In this document: piece after piece, positions 8,912-16,480 of the stretch
Layout: every line of letters begins with the position of its first letter
How positions within the stretch are numbered: the stretch's first letter is position 1
Source of the DNA: JBKPCD01 sp046727175
GTDB lineage: Bacteria; Acidobacteriota; Vicinamibacteria; Vicinamibacterales; 2-12-FULL-66-21
DNA length: 64,000 nucleotides
Assembly (NCBI GenBank): GCA_046727175.1
Contig: JBKPCD010000092.1
Coordinates: forward strand, 33,088 to 97,087
Reading direction: 5' to 3'
Notes under the pieces: generated by a model
Database searches by the model: none
Told to the model about the DNA's origin: nothing
What the model saw: the letters and a program-made list of their open reading frames with translations, nothing else
Position numbers and translations under genes: made by a program

Positions 8912-9091
8912 ATGTCGATGCTCAATTGCGTGAAGTCGTTCGTTCGTGACAACGAAGGCCAGGACCTGCTCGAGTACGCCCTGCTCGTGGCGTTGATCGC
9001 GCTCGTGGCGATCGTGGCCGTCACCGCGGCCGGCAGCAGCGTTTCGGCGATCTTCACCACCATCGCTGGCAAGCTTGCGGCGGCTGCGTAA
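8912..9091 (+). CDS. flp: Flp/Fap-type pilin 1
   Basis: A 59-residue type IVb pilin. Residues 14-35 read EGQDLLEYALLVALIALVAI: the prepilin peptidase cuts after the Gly, leaving Glu at position 5 of the mature subunit and a hydrophobic assembly helix. The short polar C-terminus ends IFTTIAGKLAAAA. The ATG at 8912 is chosen for the strong GGGGGAGG ribosome site; a longer in-frame start would add 34 basic residues and is wrong. It is the first gene of the Tad locus. The next gene is a near copy with its leader, so this is a tandem duplication. Presumed major structural subunit with pilin 2. Confidence 0.95.
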   Translation: MSMLNCVKSFVRDNEGQDLLEYALLVALIALVAIVAVTAAGSSVSAIFTTIAGKLAAAA

Positions 9092-9102
9092 CAGGAACAT
9101 CG

Positions 9103-9127
9103 GCGCCGCGGCCAAGCGCCGCGGCGC
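9103..9127 (+). promoter_or_regulatory. strong hairpin between pilin 1 and pilin 2
   Basis: GCGCCGCGG pairs with CCGCGGCGC around a seven-base loop. It has no U-tract; it could stabilise the upstream pilin message or cause partial termination. Confidence 0.45.
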
Positions 9128-9140
9128 ACTCTTATGAACT

Positions 9141-9160
9141 TGCACCGCACGAGCGGTGCA
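9141..9160 (+). promoter_or_regulatory. stem-loop in the leader of the second pilin gene
   Basis: TGCACCGC pairs with GCGGTGCA around ACGA, followed by CAAGCCTCGGGGGAG. Stem bases differ from the copy at 8868-8889 but pairing is kept. Confidence 0.55.
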
Positions 9161-9180
9161 CAAGCCTCGGGGGAGATCAC

Positions 9181-9360
9181 ATGTCGGTGCTCAATTTCGT
9201 AAAGTCGTTCGTTCGTGACAGCGAAGGCCAGGACCTGCTCGAGTACGCGCTGCTCGTTGCGTTGATCGCACTGGTAGCCATTGTGGCGGTGACAGCCGCC
9301 GGGACCGCGGTCTCCGACATTTTCACCACCATCGCGACCAAGCTCGCGACCGCAGCGTAG
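9181..9360 (+). CDS. flp: Flp/Fap-type pilin 2 (tandem copy)
   Basis: A 59-residue pilin nearly identical to pilin 1; differences are confined to the start (SVLNF for SMLNC), DSEG for DNEG, and the C-terminal third (GTAVSDIFTTIATKLATAA). The processing site EGQDLLEYALL is intact. Its ribosome site CGGGGGAG and the leader stem-loop are copied from pilin 1, so the duplicated unit included the 5' untranslated region. Expected to be cleaved and methylated by the CpaA peptidase encoded two genes on, and assembled by CpaF/TadB/TadC. Confidence 0.93.
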   Translation: MSVLNFVKSFVRDSEGQDLLEYALLVALIALVAIVAVTAAGTAVSDIFTTIATKLATAA

Positions 9361-9373
9361 AACAGCGTGCCAG

Positions 9374-9411
9374 GGGCCGGCAGGAGGATGCCGGCCCTCG
9401 CACTTCGTGCG
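9374..9411 (+). promoter_or_regulatory. two adjacent hairpins after the pilin pair
   Basis: GGGCCGGC/GCCGGCCC (9374-9397) and CGCAC/GTGCG (9399-9411) lie between pilin 2 and pilin 3. Without U-tracts they are more likely message-stability or attenuation elements that let pilin exceed assembly proteins. Confidence 0.45.
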
Positions 9412-9435
9412 AATGACAGGGGAGAGGAGCACATC

Positions 9436-9630
9436 ATGCTGTTGCCAGTTGCTGTTGCAAAGCTGAAAGACCTTGCGAGCGGACGGCTTGGTCGTCGGGA
9501 GGACGGCCAGGACCTGCTCGAATACGCCCTGCTCTGCGGCTTGATCGCGCTGGTCGCCGTCGGAGCCGTGACGACCGTGGGGAACGTGATCAACCAAGTG
9601 TTCTGGCAGACCATTGCTACCAATTTCTAG
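9436..9630 (+). CDS. Flp-type pilin 3 (divergent, possibly minor)
   Basis: A 64-residue pilin-like protein. The N-terminal leader is longer and more basic (KLKDLASGRLGRREDGQ) than in pilins 1 and 2, then DGQDLLEYALLCGLIALVAVG gives the processing site and helix with a Cys inside the membrane segment. The mature tail (TTVGNVINQVFWQTIATNF) is aromatic and unlike the other two. The start is the ATG at 9436 after GGAGAGGAG. Its last 17 bases overlap the start of cpaA. Probably a minor or tip pilin; the role is inferred from divergence only. Confidence 0.88.
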   Translation: MLLPVAVAKLKDLASGRLGRREDGQDLLEYALLCGLIALVAVGAVTTVGNVINQVFWQTIATNF

Positions 9631-10123
9631 TCCCTCGTTCGCGGCCCTGACGGCAGGCGTCCTGATCGCGACGGTCGTGGACATGCGCACGCGGCGGATC
9701 CCGAACTCGCTGACTGGCACGATGGCGTCGGTCGGCGTGGCGCTCGCAGCAATCGGCCTGAGCGGTCTGTCGGTGGGTGCGTCGCTGCTGGGTCTGGTAG
9801 TTGGGTTGTCGTTGATGCTGCCCGGCCACGTTCTCGGCGCCACTGGCGCCGGCGACGTCAAGCTGATGGCAGCAGTCGGCGCGTTCCTGGGTCCGGCACT
9901 GGCGGTGAAGGCGTTTCTGTTCACCGCGATTGCCGGCGGTCTTCTGGCGGTCATCATCAGCCTCCATCGTCGGCGCCTCTCGGCGACGCTGGCGGCAACC
10001 GCACGGATGATCGCGATGCCCGCGGACGCGCGTCACGAAATCAAGACGGCCGCGCCGGCGAGCCGTTTCGCGTACGGTCCGGCAATCGCAATCGGCAGCA
10101 TGCTCGCGGTGCTGCTGGCGTGA
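9614..10123 (+). CDS. cpaA: prepilin peptidase CpaA/TadV
   Basis: A 169-residue A24-family aspartic peptidase of the short TadV type, without the methylase domain. The two catalytic aspartates are in TVVDMRTRRIPNSL (near residue 23) and GATGAGDVKLMAAVG (near residue 79, the GxGD motif). There are about five membrane segments. It removes the leader from the Flp pilins and TadE-like pseudopilins at the inner membrane. It starts 17 bases inside pilin 3, so it is translationally coupled. The C-terminal extension (RMIAMPADARHEIKTAAPASRFAYGPA) is usual for this group. Confidence 0.93.
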   Translation: MLPISSPSFAALTAGVLIATVVDMRTRRIPNSLTGTMASVGVALAAIGLSGLSVGASLLGLVVGLSLMLPGHVLGATGAGDVKLMAAVGAFLGPALAVKAFLFTAIAGGLLAVIISLHRRRLSATLAATARMIAMPADARHEIKTAAPASRFAYGPAIAIGSMLAVLLA

Positions 10124-10165
10124 AACGCGGATTAACACGGATTTACGCCGATTACGCGGATTGAA
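10124..10165. repeat. CGCGGAT word repeat
   Basis: Directly after the cpaA stop the words ACGCGGATTAACACGGATTT and ACGCCGATTACGCGGATTG follow one another. The same CGCGGAT words recur at four other places in the window. The remaining gap to tadE (10166-10248) contains no gene. Confidence 0.6.
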
Positions 10166-10248
10166 AGGTTGGGCACGGTTCGGCGCCCGACACGCTTTGG
10201 TGAGGGTCGAAGCAGCGGCCTGGGTTCGATTGGCGAAGGGTGACTCGT

Positions 10249-10677
10249 ATGCGCAAAAAGCTCGCGAAGAACCAACGCGGCGCGGCCTTGATCGAGGCCG
10301 CGGTGACGATCCCGATCATCCTGCTGATCTCGGTCGCGATTTTCGAATTCGGCCGCGCGTATCAGACCTGGCAGGTGCTGACGAACGCCGCCCGTGAGGG
10401 GGCGCGCGTCGCCATCCTTGCCGGCACCACGCAGGATCAGGTGAAGGCCACCGTCGTGAATTACATGAACATCGGACAGCTGTCCGACGCGTCACCCGAT
10501 CAGGTCAGCGTCGACCAGAACGTGACGCTCGGGGCCACCACCGGATCGCAGGTGACCATCAGCTATCCATTCCAATTCATCGTACTGAACCCGGTTGCGC
10601 GCCTCGTCGACCGGACTTCAAGTGCCGGCGCGCCGATAACGATGTCGGCCGTCGCGGTCATGCGGAACGAAGGCTAG
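10249..10677 (+). CDS. tadE: TadE-like pseudopilin
   Basis: A 142-residue protein with the TadE signature QRGAALIEAAVTIPIILLIS followed by FEFGRAYQTWQVLTNAAREG: a class III-like leader cut before a hydrophobic helix with Glu at +5. The rest is a small soluble beta-rich domain with ITISYPFQF-like strands and PITMSAVAVMRNEG at the end. The ATG at 10249 is preferred over the GTG at 10240 because GAAGGG is at the right distance. It is 9 bp from cpaB. TadE/TadF pseudopilins are processed by the same peptidase and needed for pilus assembly. Confidence 0.9.
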   Translation: MRKKLAKNQRGAALIEAAVTIPIILLISVAIFEFGRAYQTWQVLTNAAREGARVAILAGTTQDQVKATVVNYMNIGQLSDASPDQVSVDQNVTLGATTGSQVTISYPFQFIVLNPVARLVDRTSSAGAPITMSAVAVMRNEG

Positions 10678-10686
10678 GGGACGATC

Positions 10687-11541
10687 ATGCGGAATCGATT
10701 CTTCGCCGTGCTCGCCATCGCCATCCTTGCCGGAGGCGGTCTGGCGTATGCCACTTACAACTTCATGCAGAACCAACCGGTGAAGACCGTGACTACGCCG
10801 ACGCAGCCCGTCGTCGTGGCGGCCGCCGATCTTTCGCTCGGAGCCGAGCTGAAGAAGGAGGATCTGCATGTCATCTCGTTTCCGGCCGGGCAGGCCCCCG
10901 ACGGCGCCTTCTCGCAGCCACAGGACATCGTCGGCCGCGGGCTGATCGTGCCGCTGGTGAAGAACGAGATCATCCTTCCCGCCAAGCTCGCGTCGAAGGA
11001 AGCCGGTGTGGGGCTGCCGCCGGTCATCCCCGAGGGGATGCGCGCGGTGTCGGTCCGCGTCAACGAGGTCGTTGGCGTCGCCGGCTACGTGCTGCCTGGC
11101 AACCGCGTCGACGTCGTGGCGACGGCGACCGCGACGAATCAGCCTGGAGACACGATTTCCAAGGTCGTCCTCGCCAACGTGCAGGTGCTGACCTCCGGCA
11201 CGCGAATGGAGCAGGACCAGGAGAAGGGCAAGCCGATGCAGGTCACGGTCGTGACGCTGCTCGTCACGCCCGAGCAGGCGGAGAGACTGGCCCTCGCGAG
11301 CAACGAAGGCAAGATTCAGCTCGCGCTGCGCAATCCCCTCGATCAGGGTGCGCCTATGACGCCTGGCGTCAAGCCTGCGGTGCTGCTCGGTGTGGCCAAG
11401 GCCGCCGCGCCCGTGCAGAAGATGGCGTCGGCCAGGCCCAAGGTCGGCCAGCCCGTCACCGTGGAAGCACCCGCGCCGCCGCCGATGCCCACGGTGGAGA
11501 TCATCCGCGGCGACAAGCGTGCAACCGAGGTCATCAGGTAG
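10687..11541 (+). CDS. cpaB: Flp pilus assembly protein CpaB/RcpC
   Basis: A 284-residue protein with an N-terminal signal anchor (residues 4-28), then a SAF domain (VVVAAADLSLGAELKKEDL to about residue 110) and an RcpC domain (GMRAVSVRVNEVVGVAGYVLPGNRVDVVATA). It is a periplasmic partner of the CpaC secretin. The last 50 residues are Ala/Pro/Lys-rich and end DKRATEVIR. RBS AGGGGACGATC precedes the ATG. Follows tadE by 9 bp and precedes the secretin gene. Confidence 0.93.
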   Translation: MRNRFFAVLAIAILAGGGLAYATYNFMQNQPVKTVTTPTQPVVVAAADLSLGAELKKEDLHVISFPAGQAPDGAFSQPQDIVGRGLIVPLVKNEIILPAKLASKEAGVGLPPVIPEGMRAVSVRVNEVVGVAGYVLPGNRVDVVATATATNQPGDTISKVVLANVQVLTSGTRMEQDQEKGKPMQVTVVTLLVTPEQAERLALASNEGKIQLALRNPLDQGAPMTPGVKPAVLLGVAKAAAPVQKMASARPKVGQPVTVEAPAPPPMPTVEIIRGDKRATEVIR

Positions 11542-11623
11542 GTTACAGCACGCCGCTTAAAGGTTCGCATACACGAAGAGAGTTATGGATACCGTCATGC
11601 AGAAAGTCATCGGGAGGCACTCA

Positions 11624-13705
11624 ATGGTAGGCACGACTAACTTCCGTCGCTTGCGGCAGCTACGCCGCCGGCCGGGCGCCTTCGTCGCGGCGCTGGTCGT
11701 GTACATCATCGTGATCCTCGTCGCCGCGCCGCAGGCACAGCAGGCGTCGTCGCTCACACCGGCAACGACGGCCGCCGTAGCGAGCGGGATCGAGCCTCTG
11801 ACGCCGACCGACATCGACCTGCTCGTCGGCCGTTCGACGATCCTCAACGTCGGCGCGGCCATCGCCCGTGTGTCGCTGACGGTCCCCGAGGTCGCCGATG
11901 CGATGGTGACGTCGCCCGGGCAACTCCTCATCCACGGCAAACAGCCGGGCACGATTTCGCTCTTCGTGTGGGACAAGAGCGGCGCAATCAAGACGTACGA
12001 GGTGACGGTCCGGCGCGACCTGAGCGCTCTGGTCGAGTATCTCAAGCAGCTCTTTCCTGGTGAGAGCATCTCGGTGATCGGCAGCGGCAAGGACGTTGTC
12101 CTCGCCGGCACCGTCACGAGCAAGTACGTGATCGACAAGGCCGCCGACGTTGCCGGCGGTTACGTCGACAAGAAGGAGAACGTGGTCAACCTGCTGAAGC
12201 AGCAGGAAGGTGTGGCCTCGAACCAGGTGATGCTCCGGGTCCGGTTCGCCGAAGTGAGCCGCAGCGCGCTGCAGGAGCTCGGCGCCTCCTACATCGTCAA
12301 TGGATTCCAGAACAAGTGGTTCGGCCGTGCGACGACCCAGCAGTTCGCGGCGCCTGATTTCGACACGGACAAGGGCGGCCTGGTGTTCAGCGACTTCCTC
12401 AATATCTTCGTCTTCAACGCAAAAGAGGGACTGGGCGGAGTGGTGCGCGCCCTCCAGAACAAGGGTCTGGTCCAGAGTCTGGCGGAGCCGAATCTGATTT
12501 CGATCAACGGCAAGGAAGCGAGCTTCCTCGCCGGCGGTGAGTATCCGTATCCAGTCGTGCAGCCGAGCTCGGGCGGCAACTCCGTGACGATTCAGTTCAA
12601 GGAGTTTGGTGTTCGCCTCAACTTCACGCCGACCGTCCTTGGAGGAGATCTGATCAACCTGAAAGTCCGCCCGGAGGTGAGCTCGCTCGACTTCTCGAAC
12701 GCGCTGACGCTCGCCGGGTTCCGTGTGCCGGCCATCTCCACGCGCCGCACCGAAACGGAAGTCGAGCTGCAGGATGGTCAGACATTCGCGATTGCGGGAC
12801 TGATGAACAACACGCTCAACGAGAGCCTCCAGAAGATTCCCGGCATCGGCGACATCCCCGTGCTCGGATTGCTCTTCCGAAGCAGGGCGCATCAGAAGAA
12901 TCAGACGGAGCTCGTCGTGATGATCACGCCGACGATCATCAAGCGTGGGCAGATGGGCGTGTCAGAAGGATTGCCGAGCCTCGTGGCGCCCTACATGGGC
13001 CGCCCGGATCACTCGCTGCCGAATCCTTCGGCGTATGTCGGCTCGCCGCGTTACCCGGTCGAGAAGAAATCGTCCGAGAACAGCGCGAAGCCCGAATCGT
13101 CGACAGCCGGTGCGTCTGCTGAATCGGCTCCCGTGGCACCTGAGAAGAGCAAGGCCGCTTCTCCGGCGCAGCCGCTTGCGTCCACGCCAATGCCGGCAAC
13201 TGCCGCGGTGCCGATGCCCGCGCAGCCGGAGTCGGCGCAGCCCGCGCCGAGCGCGCCGCCGACTGCGCCCGTTGCGCAGCCGAAGGCCGAGAAGACCAAC
13301 GCGAAGCCTTTGAGCGAGAAGGATCGCGCGAAGCTGGTTCAGCGAGCCAAGGAACAGGAAAAGAAGGCCGCCGAGGCCGAGGCGCGCGAGCGTGCCGCCG
13401 CGGAGAAGCGCAAGGCAGAGCAGGACAAGAAGGCGCAGGCGCAGCAGAAGGAACAGCAGAAAACCGCGCAGACGGAACAGCAGAAAGCAGCGCAGAACAA
13501 GGCCGAGGACGAGAAGCGCGCGGCGGACAAGCAGGCGAAGGAGCGCGCGACCGCGGCGGCCAAGCAGGGTCAGCAGAACGCGAACAAGAGCGAGCAGGAC
13601 CAGAAGCGCGACAAGGCGCTCGCGGAAGCCGCGGCGAAGTTGAAGCAGGCGCAGGCGGCCTACGAAGCAGAGCTGCAGAAGGCGAAGGGCGGCGGCGGCC
13701 AGTAG
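11624..13705 (+). CDS. cpaC: CpaC/RcpA secretin with a long charged C-terminal extension
   Basis: Outer-membrane secretin of the Tad system, 693 residues from the ATG at 11624, which has GGGAGG six bases upstream; earlier ATGs at 11585 and 11597 lack such a site. Signal peptide RRPGAFVAALVVYIIVILVAAPQA. Next come the pilus-formation N-terminal domain (DLLVGRSTILNVGAAIARVSL), a BON-like segment, and the secretin core (AEPNLISINGKEASFLAGGE, then GVRLNFTPTVLGGDLINLKV, then LGLLFRSRAHQKNQTELVVM). The core ends near residue 470. The remaining 220 residues are Pro/Ser/Ala-rich and then a K/Q/E/A helix, which is unusual for secretins and would lie at one face of the ring. A seven-bp hairpin follows the stop. 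Confidence 0.93.
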   Translation: MVGTTNFRRLRQLRRRPGAFVAALVVYIIVILVAAPQAQQASSLTPATTAAVASGIEPLTPTDIDLLVGRSTILNVGAAIARVSLTVPEVADAMVTSPGQLLIHGKQPGTISLFVWDKSGAIKTYEVTVRRDLSALVEYLKQLFPGESISVIGSGKDVVLAGTVTSKYVIDKAADVAGGYVDKKENVVNLLKQQEGVASNQVMLRVRFAEVSRSALQELGASYIVNGFQNKWFGRATTQQFAAPDFDTDKGGLVFSDFLNIFVFNAKEGLGGVVRALQNKGLVQSLAEPNLISINGKEASFLAGGEYPYPVVQPSSGGNSVTIQFKEFGVRLNFTPTVLGGDLINLKVRPEVSSLDFSNALTLAGFRVPAISTRRTETEVELQDGQTFAIAGLMNNTLNESLQKIPGIGDIPVLGLLFRSRAHQKNQTELVVMITPTIIKRGQMGVSEGLPSLVAPYMGRPDHSLPNPSAYVGSPRYPVEKKSSENSAKPESSTAGASAESAPVAPEKSKAASPAQPLASTPMPATAAVPMPAQPESAQPAPSAPPTAPVAQPKAEKTNAKPLSEKDRAKLVQRAKEQEKKAAEAEARERAAAEKRKAEQDKKAQAQQKEQQKTAQTEQQKAAQNKAEDEKRAADKQAKERATAAAKQGQQNANKSEQDQKRDKALAEAAAKLKQAQAAYEAELQKAKGGGGQ

Positions 13706-13706
13706 A

Positions 13707-13724
13707 GTCCGGCTTCAGCCGGAC
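13707..13724. terminator. short perfect hairpin between cpaC and tadG
   Basis: GTCCGGC TTCA GCCGGAC, seven pairs with a TTCA loop, two bases after the cpaC stop. No U-tract; could be a REP-like stabiliser. Confidence 0.4.
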
Positions 13725-13755
13725 CATCGGTGGCGGACCACAGGGGAGAGCGATC

Positions 13756-14964
13756 ATGATGACGAGATTTCGTCGAGTGCTTCGCGACGAGACGGGCATG
13801 AGCTTCGTGTTCGTCGGGTTCGGACTCGTCGCGTTCCTCGCGGCGAGCATGCTGGCGATAGACGTTGGCATGTTGATGACCGCACGCAACCAGGCGCAGA
13901 ACTCCGCTGACGCGGGGGCGCTCGCGGGAGCAACGGCGCTCTACTTCGACAGCTTCGACGATCGGTCAGCCTCCGGCCCCGCCGTCACGAGCGCCATCAA
14001 CGGTGCGACGGCGAATGCGGTCATGGCGGAGACCGTGTCTGTGAGTCCGACGGACATCGAATTCCTGAACGATCCCACGACGGGCGATTCCAATCGCGTC
14101 AAGGTGACGGTCCATCGCACGGCGGCGAAAGGAAATCCGTTGTCGCTTCTCGTCGCCCGTACGCTCTCCATCGCCACCGCTGGTATGTTCGGCATGGAGA
14201 CATCCGACATGCGTGCCGCCGCCACGGCGGAAGCCTCGCCGGCGAACGCGATGACCTGTGTGAAGCCGTTCACCATTCCTGACAAGTGGAAAGAGGTCGG
14301 CTCCGACGCGCCATGGAGTGGAGACTCGGTGTATGACGCGTACGACAACAAGGGCGTACCGCTGCCTGCCTCCGAGGCGGACGTGTACATCCCGATGTTC
14401 AACGCCGACGGCTCCGTGAACCCGAACTACACCGGCTACAACAACGAGACAAACAGAGGCCAGCCGCTCGTCCTCCGCGCGGCCACCGGTACTAATATCA
14501 ACGTGAGCTTCTACTACTCACTGTCGATGACAGACGACATGGGCGGCGACGACTATCGGTGGAACATCGCGAACTGCAACAAGACGATCTACCACTGGGG
14601 GGACCCGCTCATCCAGGAGCCTGGCGCAATGGAGGGGCCGACCATTCAGGGCGCCGAGGAGCTCATCGCAAGGGATCCCAACGCCGTCTGGAACGACACG
14701 ACCAACAAAGTCGAGGGTAGCGCATACGGCGTGAAGAGTCCGCGCGTCTTCCCGATTCCTCTGTATGACCCCCAGTACTACGACGAGGGCAAGCGGAACG
14801 GGCGCAACGCGTCGCTGATAACGGCGAACTGGATCGGCTTCTTCCTCGAGTACATCCAGGGGAATGGCATCTACGGGCGCATCATTCCGATTGCCGGCAT
14901 TCGCGACAAGACGGGTTTGGGGGGTAGCGCAGCGTTGCCGAAGGCCATTCGGCTCGTTCAGTAG
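13756..14964 (+). CDS. tadG: TadG-like pilus assembly protein
   Basis: A 402-residue protein with the N-terminal TadG/PF13400 pattern: DETGMSFVFVGFGLVAFLAA, then SMLAIDVGMLMTARNQAQNSADAGALAGATAL. One membrane helix anchors a large extracytoplasmic part containing Cys at CVKPF and NIANCNK, and many Asn/Tyr/Gly residues (NYTGYNNETNRG). The Cys residues suggest a periplasmic disulfide. RBS GGGGAGAG. It is the last gene of the first half of the Tad locus, followed by a strong terminator. Confidence 0.85.
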   Translation: MMTRFRRVLRDETGMSFVFVGFGLVAFLAASMLAIDVGMLMTARNQAQNSADAGALAGATALYFDSFDDRSASGPAVTSAINGATANAVMAETVSVSPTDIEFLNDPTTGDSNRVKVTVHRTAAKGNPLSLLVARTLSIATAGMFGMETSDMRAAATAEASPANAMTCVKPFTIPDKWKEVGSDAPWSGDSVYDAYDNKGVPLPASEADVYIPMFNADGSVNPNYTGYNNETNRGQPLVLRAATGTNINVSFYYSLSMTDDMGGDDYRWNIANCNKTIYHWGDPLIQEPGAMEGPTIQGAEELIARDPNAVWNDTTNKVEGSAYGVKSPRVFPIPLYDPQYYDEGKRNGRNASLITANWIGFFLEYIQGNGIYGRIIPIAGIRDKTGLGGSAALPKAIRLVQ

Positions 14965-14984
14965 TCAACCTCGCATCGAAATCG

Positions 14985-15020
14985 ACGCGCGGCTCCGACG
15001 ATGTCGGGCCGCGCGTTTTT
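14985..15020 (+). terminator. Rho-independent terminator after tadG
   Basis: ACGCGCGGC (14985-14993) pairs with GCCGCGCGT (15008-15016), the stem continues as CCGAC/GTCGG with one bulged T and a GAT loop, and TTTTT follows. It separates the two halves of the Tad locus. The rest of the gap to 15273 holds the cpaE promoter and a CCGACGCGTCGG palindrome at 15179-15190, no gene. Confidence 0.85.
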
Positions 15021-15198
15021 GCTTTCGGGCGAGACGAGCGTGCGATCTCTCACGACGCGCCTGTTCGGCAACGAAAACGTGCTCCGCGAAACGGAACCGT
15101 CAGAACGTCGCGCGTTCCGCAGCTGGCCTGACGTCCTTCGAACCAGTGAACGCGCGTGCTGGCAACGATTTACGTTTGCCGACGCGTCGGAAGGCGTG

Positions 15199-15214
15199 CG
15201 GCATACAGGTTGCG
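15199..15214 (+). promoter_or_regulatory. sigma-54-type promoter of the cpaE-tadC operon
   Basis: CGGCATACAGGTTGCG keeps GG (15200-15201) and GC (15212-15213) with ten bases between and shares GGCATA and TTGCG with the pilin promoter at 8782. The start of transcription would be near 15225, 50 nt before the ATG. Confidence 0.55.
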
Positions 15215-15273
15215 ACGTTGCCGTCGGACGGGTGCTCTCACGCACCCCTCCACATCCGATCGGAAGATGTTCC

Positions 15274-16458
15274 ATGGCACAACTCGGGACGTTGATTATT
15301 AGTCACGACGAAGAATTCAAACGGCAGGCGGCGCAGCTCCTGCGCGCTTGCGGCGTACCGGTCGGCATCATCGAAAGCCGCGCGAGTCTCGAAGCCTCGT
15401 CTCCGGACGTCGCCGTCGTGGACATCCGCGCCGACGCGTCATCGGGGATGGCCGCAGTAGAGCGGCTGCGCGCAGCACATCCCGGGATGGCAATCTTCGC
15501 GATTGCAAAAAGTGCCGAGCCCGAGCTGATTCTGCAGGCGATGCGTGCGGGCGCGAACGAGTTCTTCCCGTGGACGCCCGGCGGCACGACGCCGGCGTCC
15601 CGTTCGATGGAGGAATCGTTTCACGGCGCCGTGCGGCGAACGGCCGCGCGGCGCGACGCCGCGACCGCTGGTGCGCGGCCGCCCTGCGTGACGCACGTGT
15701 TTCTCGGCGCCAAGGGGGGCGCAGGGACCACGACTGTTTCGGTCAACTGCGCCGTGGAGCTTGCCCGGCTCACGAAACAGCCGACGGTCGTCGTCGATCT
15801 GAAACCCTGCCTCGGTGAGGTGGCGCTGTTCCTCGGCGTCCGCCCCCGATTCACGGTCCTCGACGCGATCGAGAACCTCCACAGGCTGGACAAGGACTTT
15901 CTGAAGGAGCTGATGTCGCGGCACAAGTCGGGCGTCGACATCCTCGCCGGGTCCGAACAGTTCGACCGGCCGAACGCGCAGGACGCAGGCGCCGTCGAGG
16001 AGCTGTTCCGCGTGCTGGCGCGTTCCTACGACTACATCGTGATCGACGCCGGCAACATGATCAACTCGTGCGCCGTCGCGGCGCTGTACGCCGCCGACAC
16101 GATCTTCCTCGTCACGAATCCGGACGTCCCGTCGATCCGCAACGCGCAGCGGCTCGTCGACCGTGTCCGCCAGCTTGGCGCGGGCAGCGAACGCGTGAAG
16201 ATTCTGCTCAATCGAGTCTCCGACAACCTGCTGATCGCGCCCAAGCAGATCGAAACCGCGCTCGGGTACGGCATTCATCACTCGTTCTCGAGCGACTACC
16301 GCGCCGTTTCAACGGCGCTCAATTCGGGTGTGCCGCTCACGCTTGCGAACCACTCCGAGATCTCGTCGCAATTCGGCACGTTCACCAAGCAGCTGCTCGG
16401 GCAGCAGGAAGAGGTGAAGGAGCCGGAGAAACGGCGCACGTTCCTTGGCCTCCTTTAA
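15274..16458 (+). CDS. cpaE: CpaE/TadZ pilus localisation ATPase
   Basis: A 394-residue protein. Residues 1-120 form a receiver-like domain (LGTLIISHDEEFKRQAAQLL, PDVAVVDIRADASSGMAAVE), followed by a MinD/ParA-type P-loop domain with deviant Walker A VFLGAKGGAGTTTVSVN near residue 150 and IDAGNMINSCAV and FLVTNPDVPSIRNAQRL further on. CpaE/TadZ places the Tad machine in the cell. The reading frame is open 273 bases further upstream, but the ATG at 15274 has GGAAG spaced correctly and begins the conserved domain. First gene of the second Tad operon. Confidence 0.92.
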   Translation: MAQLGTLIISHDEEFKRQAAQLLRACGVPVGIIESRASLEASSPDVAVVDIRADASSGMAAVERLRAAHPGMAIFAIAKSAEPELILQAMRAGANEFFPWTPGGTTPASRSMEESFHGAVRRTAARRDAATAGARPPCVTHVFLGAKGGAGTTTVSVNCAVELARLTKQPTVVVDLKPCLGEVALFLGVRPRFTVLDAIENLHRLDKDFLKELMSRHKSGVDILAGSEQFDRPNAQDAGAVEELFRVLARSYDYIVIDAGNMINSCAVAALYAADTIFLVTNPDVPSIRNAQRLVDRVRQLGAGSERVKILLNRVSDNLLIAPKQIETALGYGIHHSFSSDYRAVSTALNSGVPLTLANHSEISSQFGTFTKQLLGQQEEVKEPEKRRTFLGLL

Positions 16459-16480
16459 TTCCACGCGGAAGAGCTGACCC

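Noticed and set aside
11660..12892. 410-codon minus-strand frame
   Set aside because: Antisense to the secretin gene; no domain and Arg/Asp/His-rich.
15001..15273. N-terminal extension of CpaE
   Set aside because: Open only because no stop occurs; it would span the terminator and the promoter, and the ATG at 15274 has a good ribosome site.
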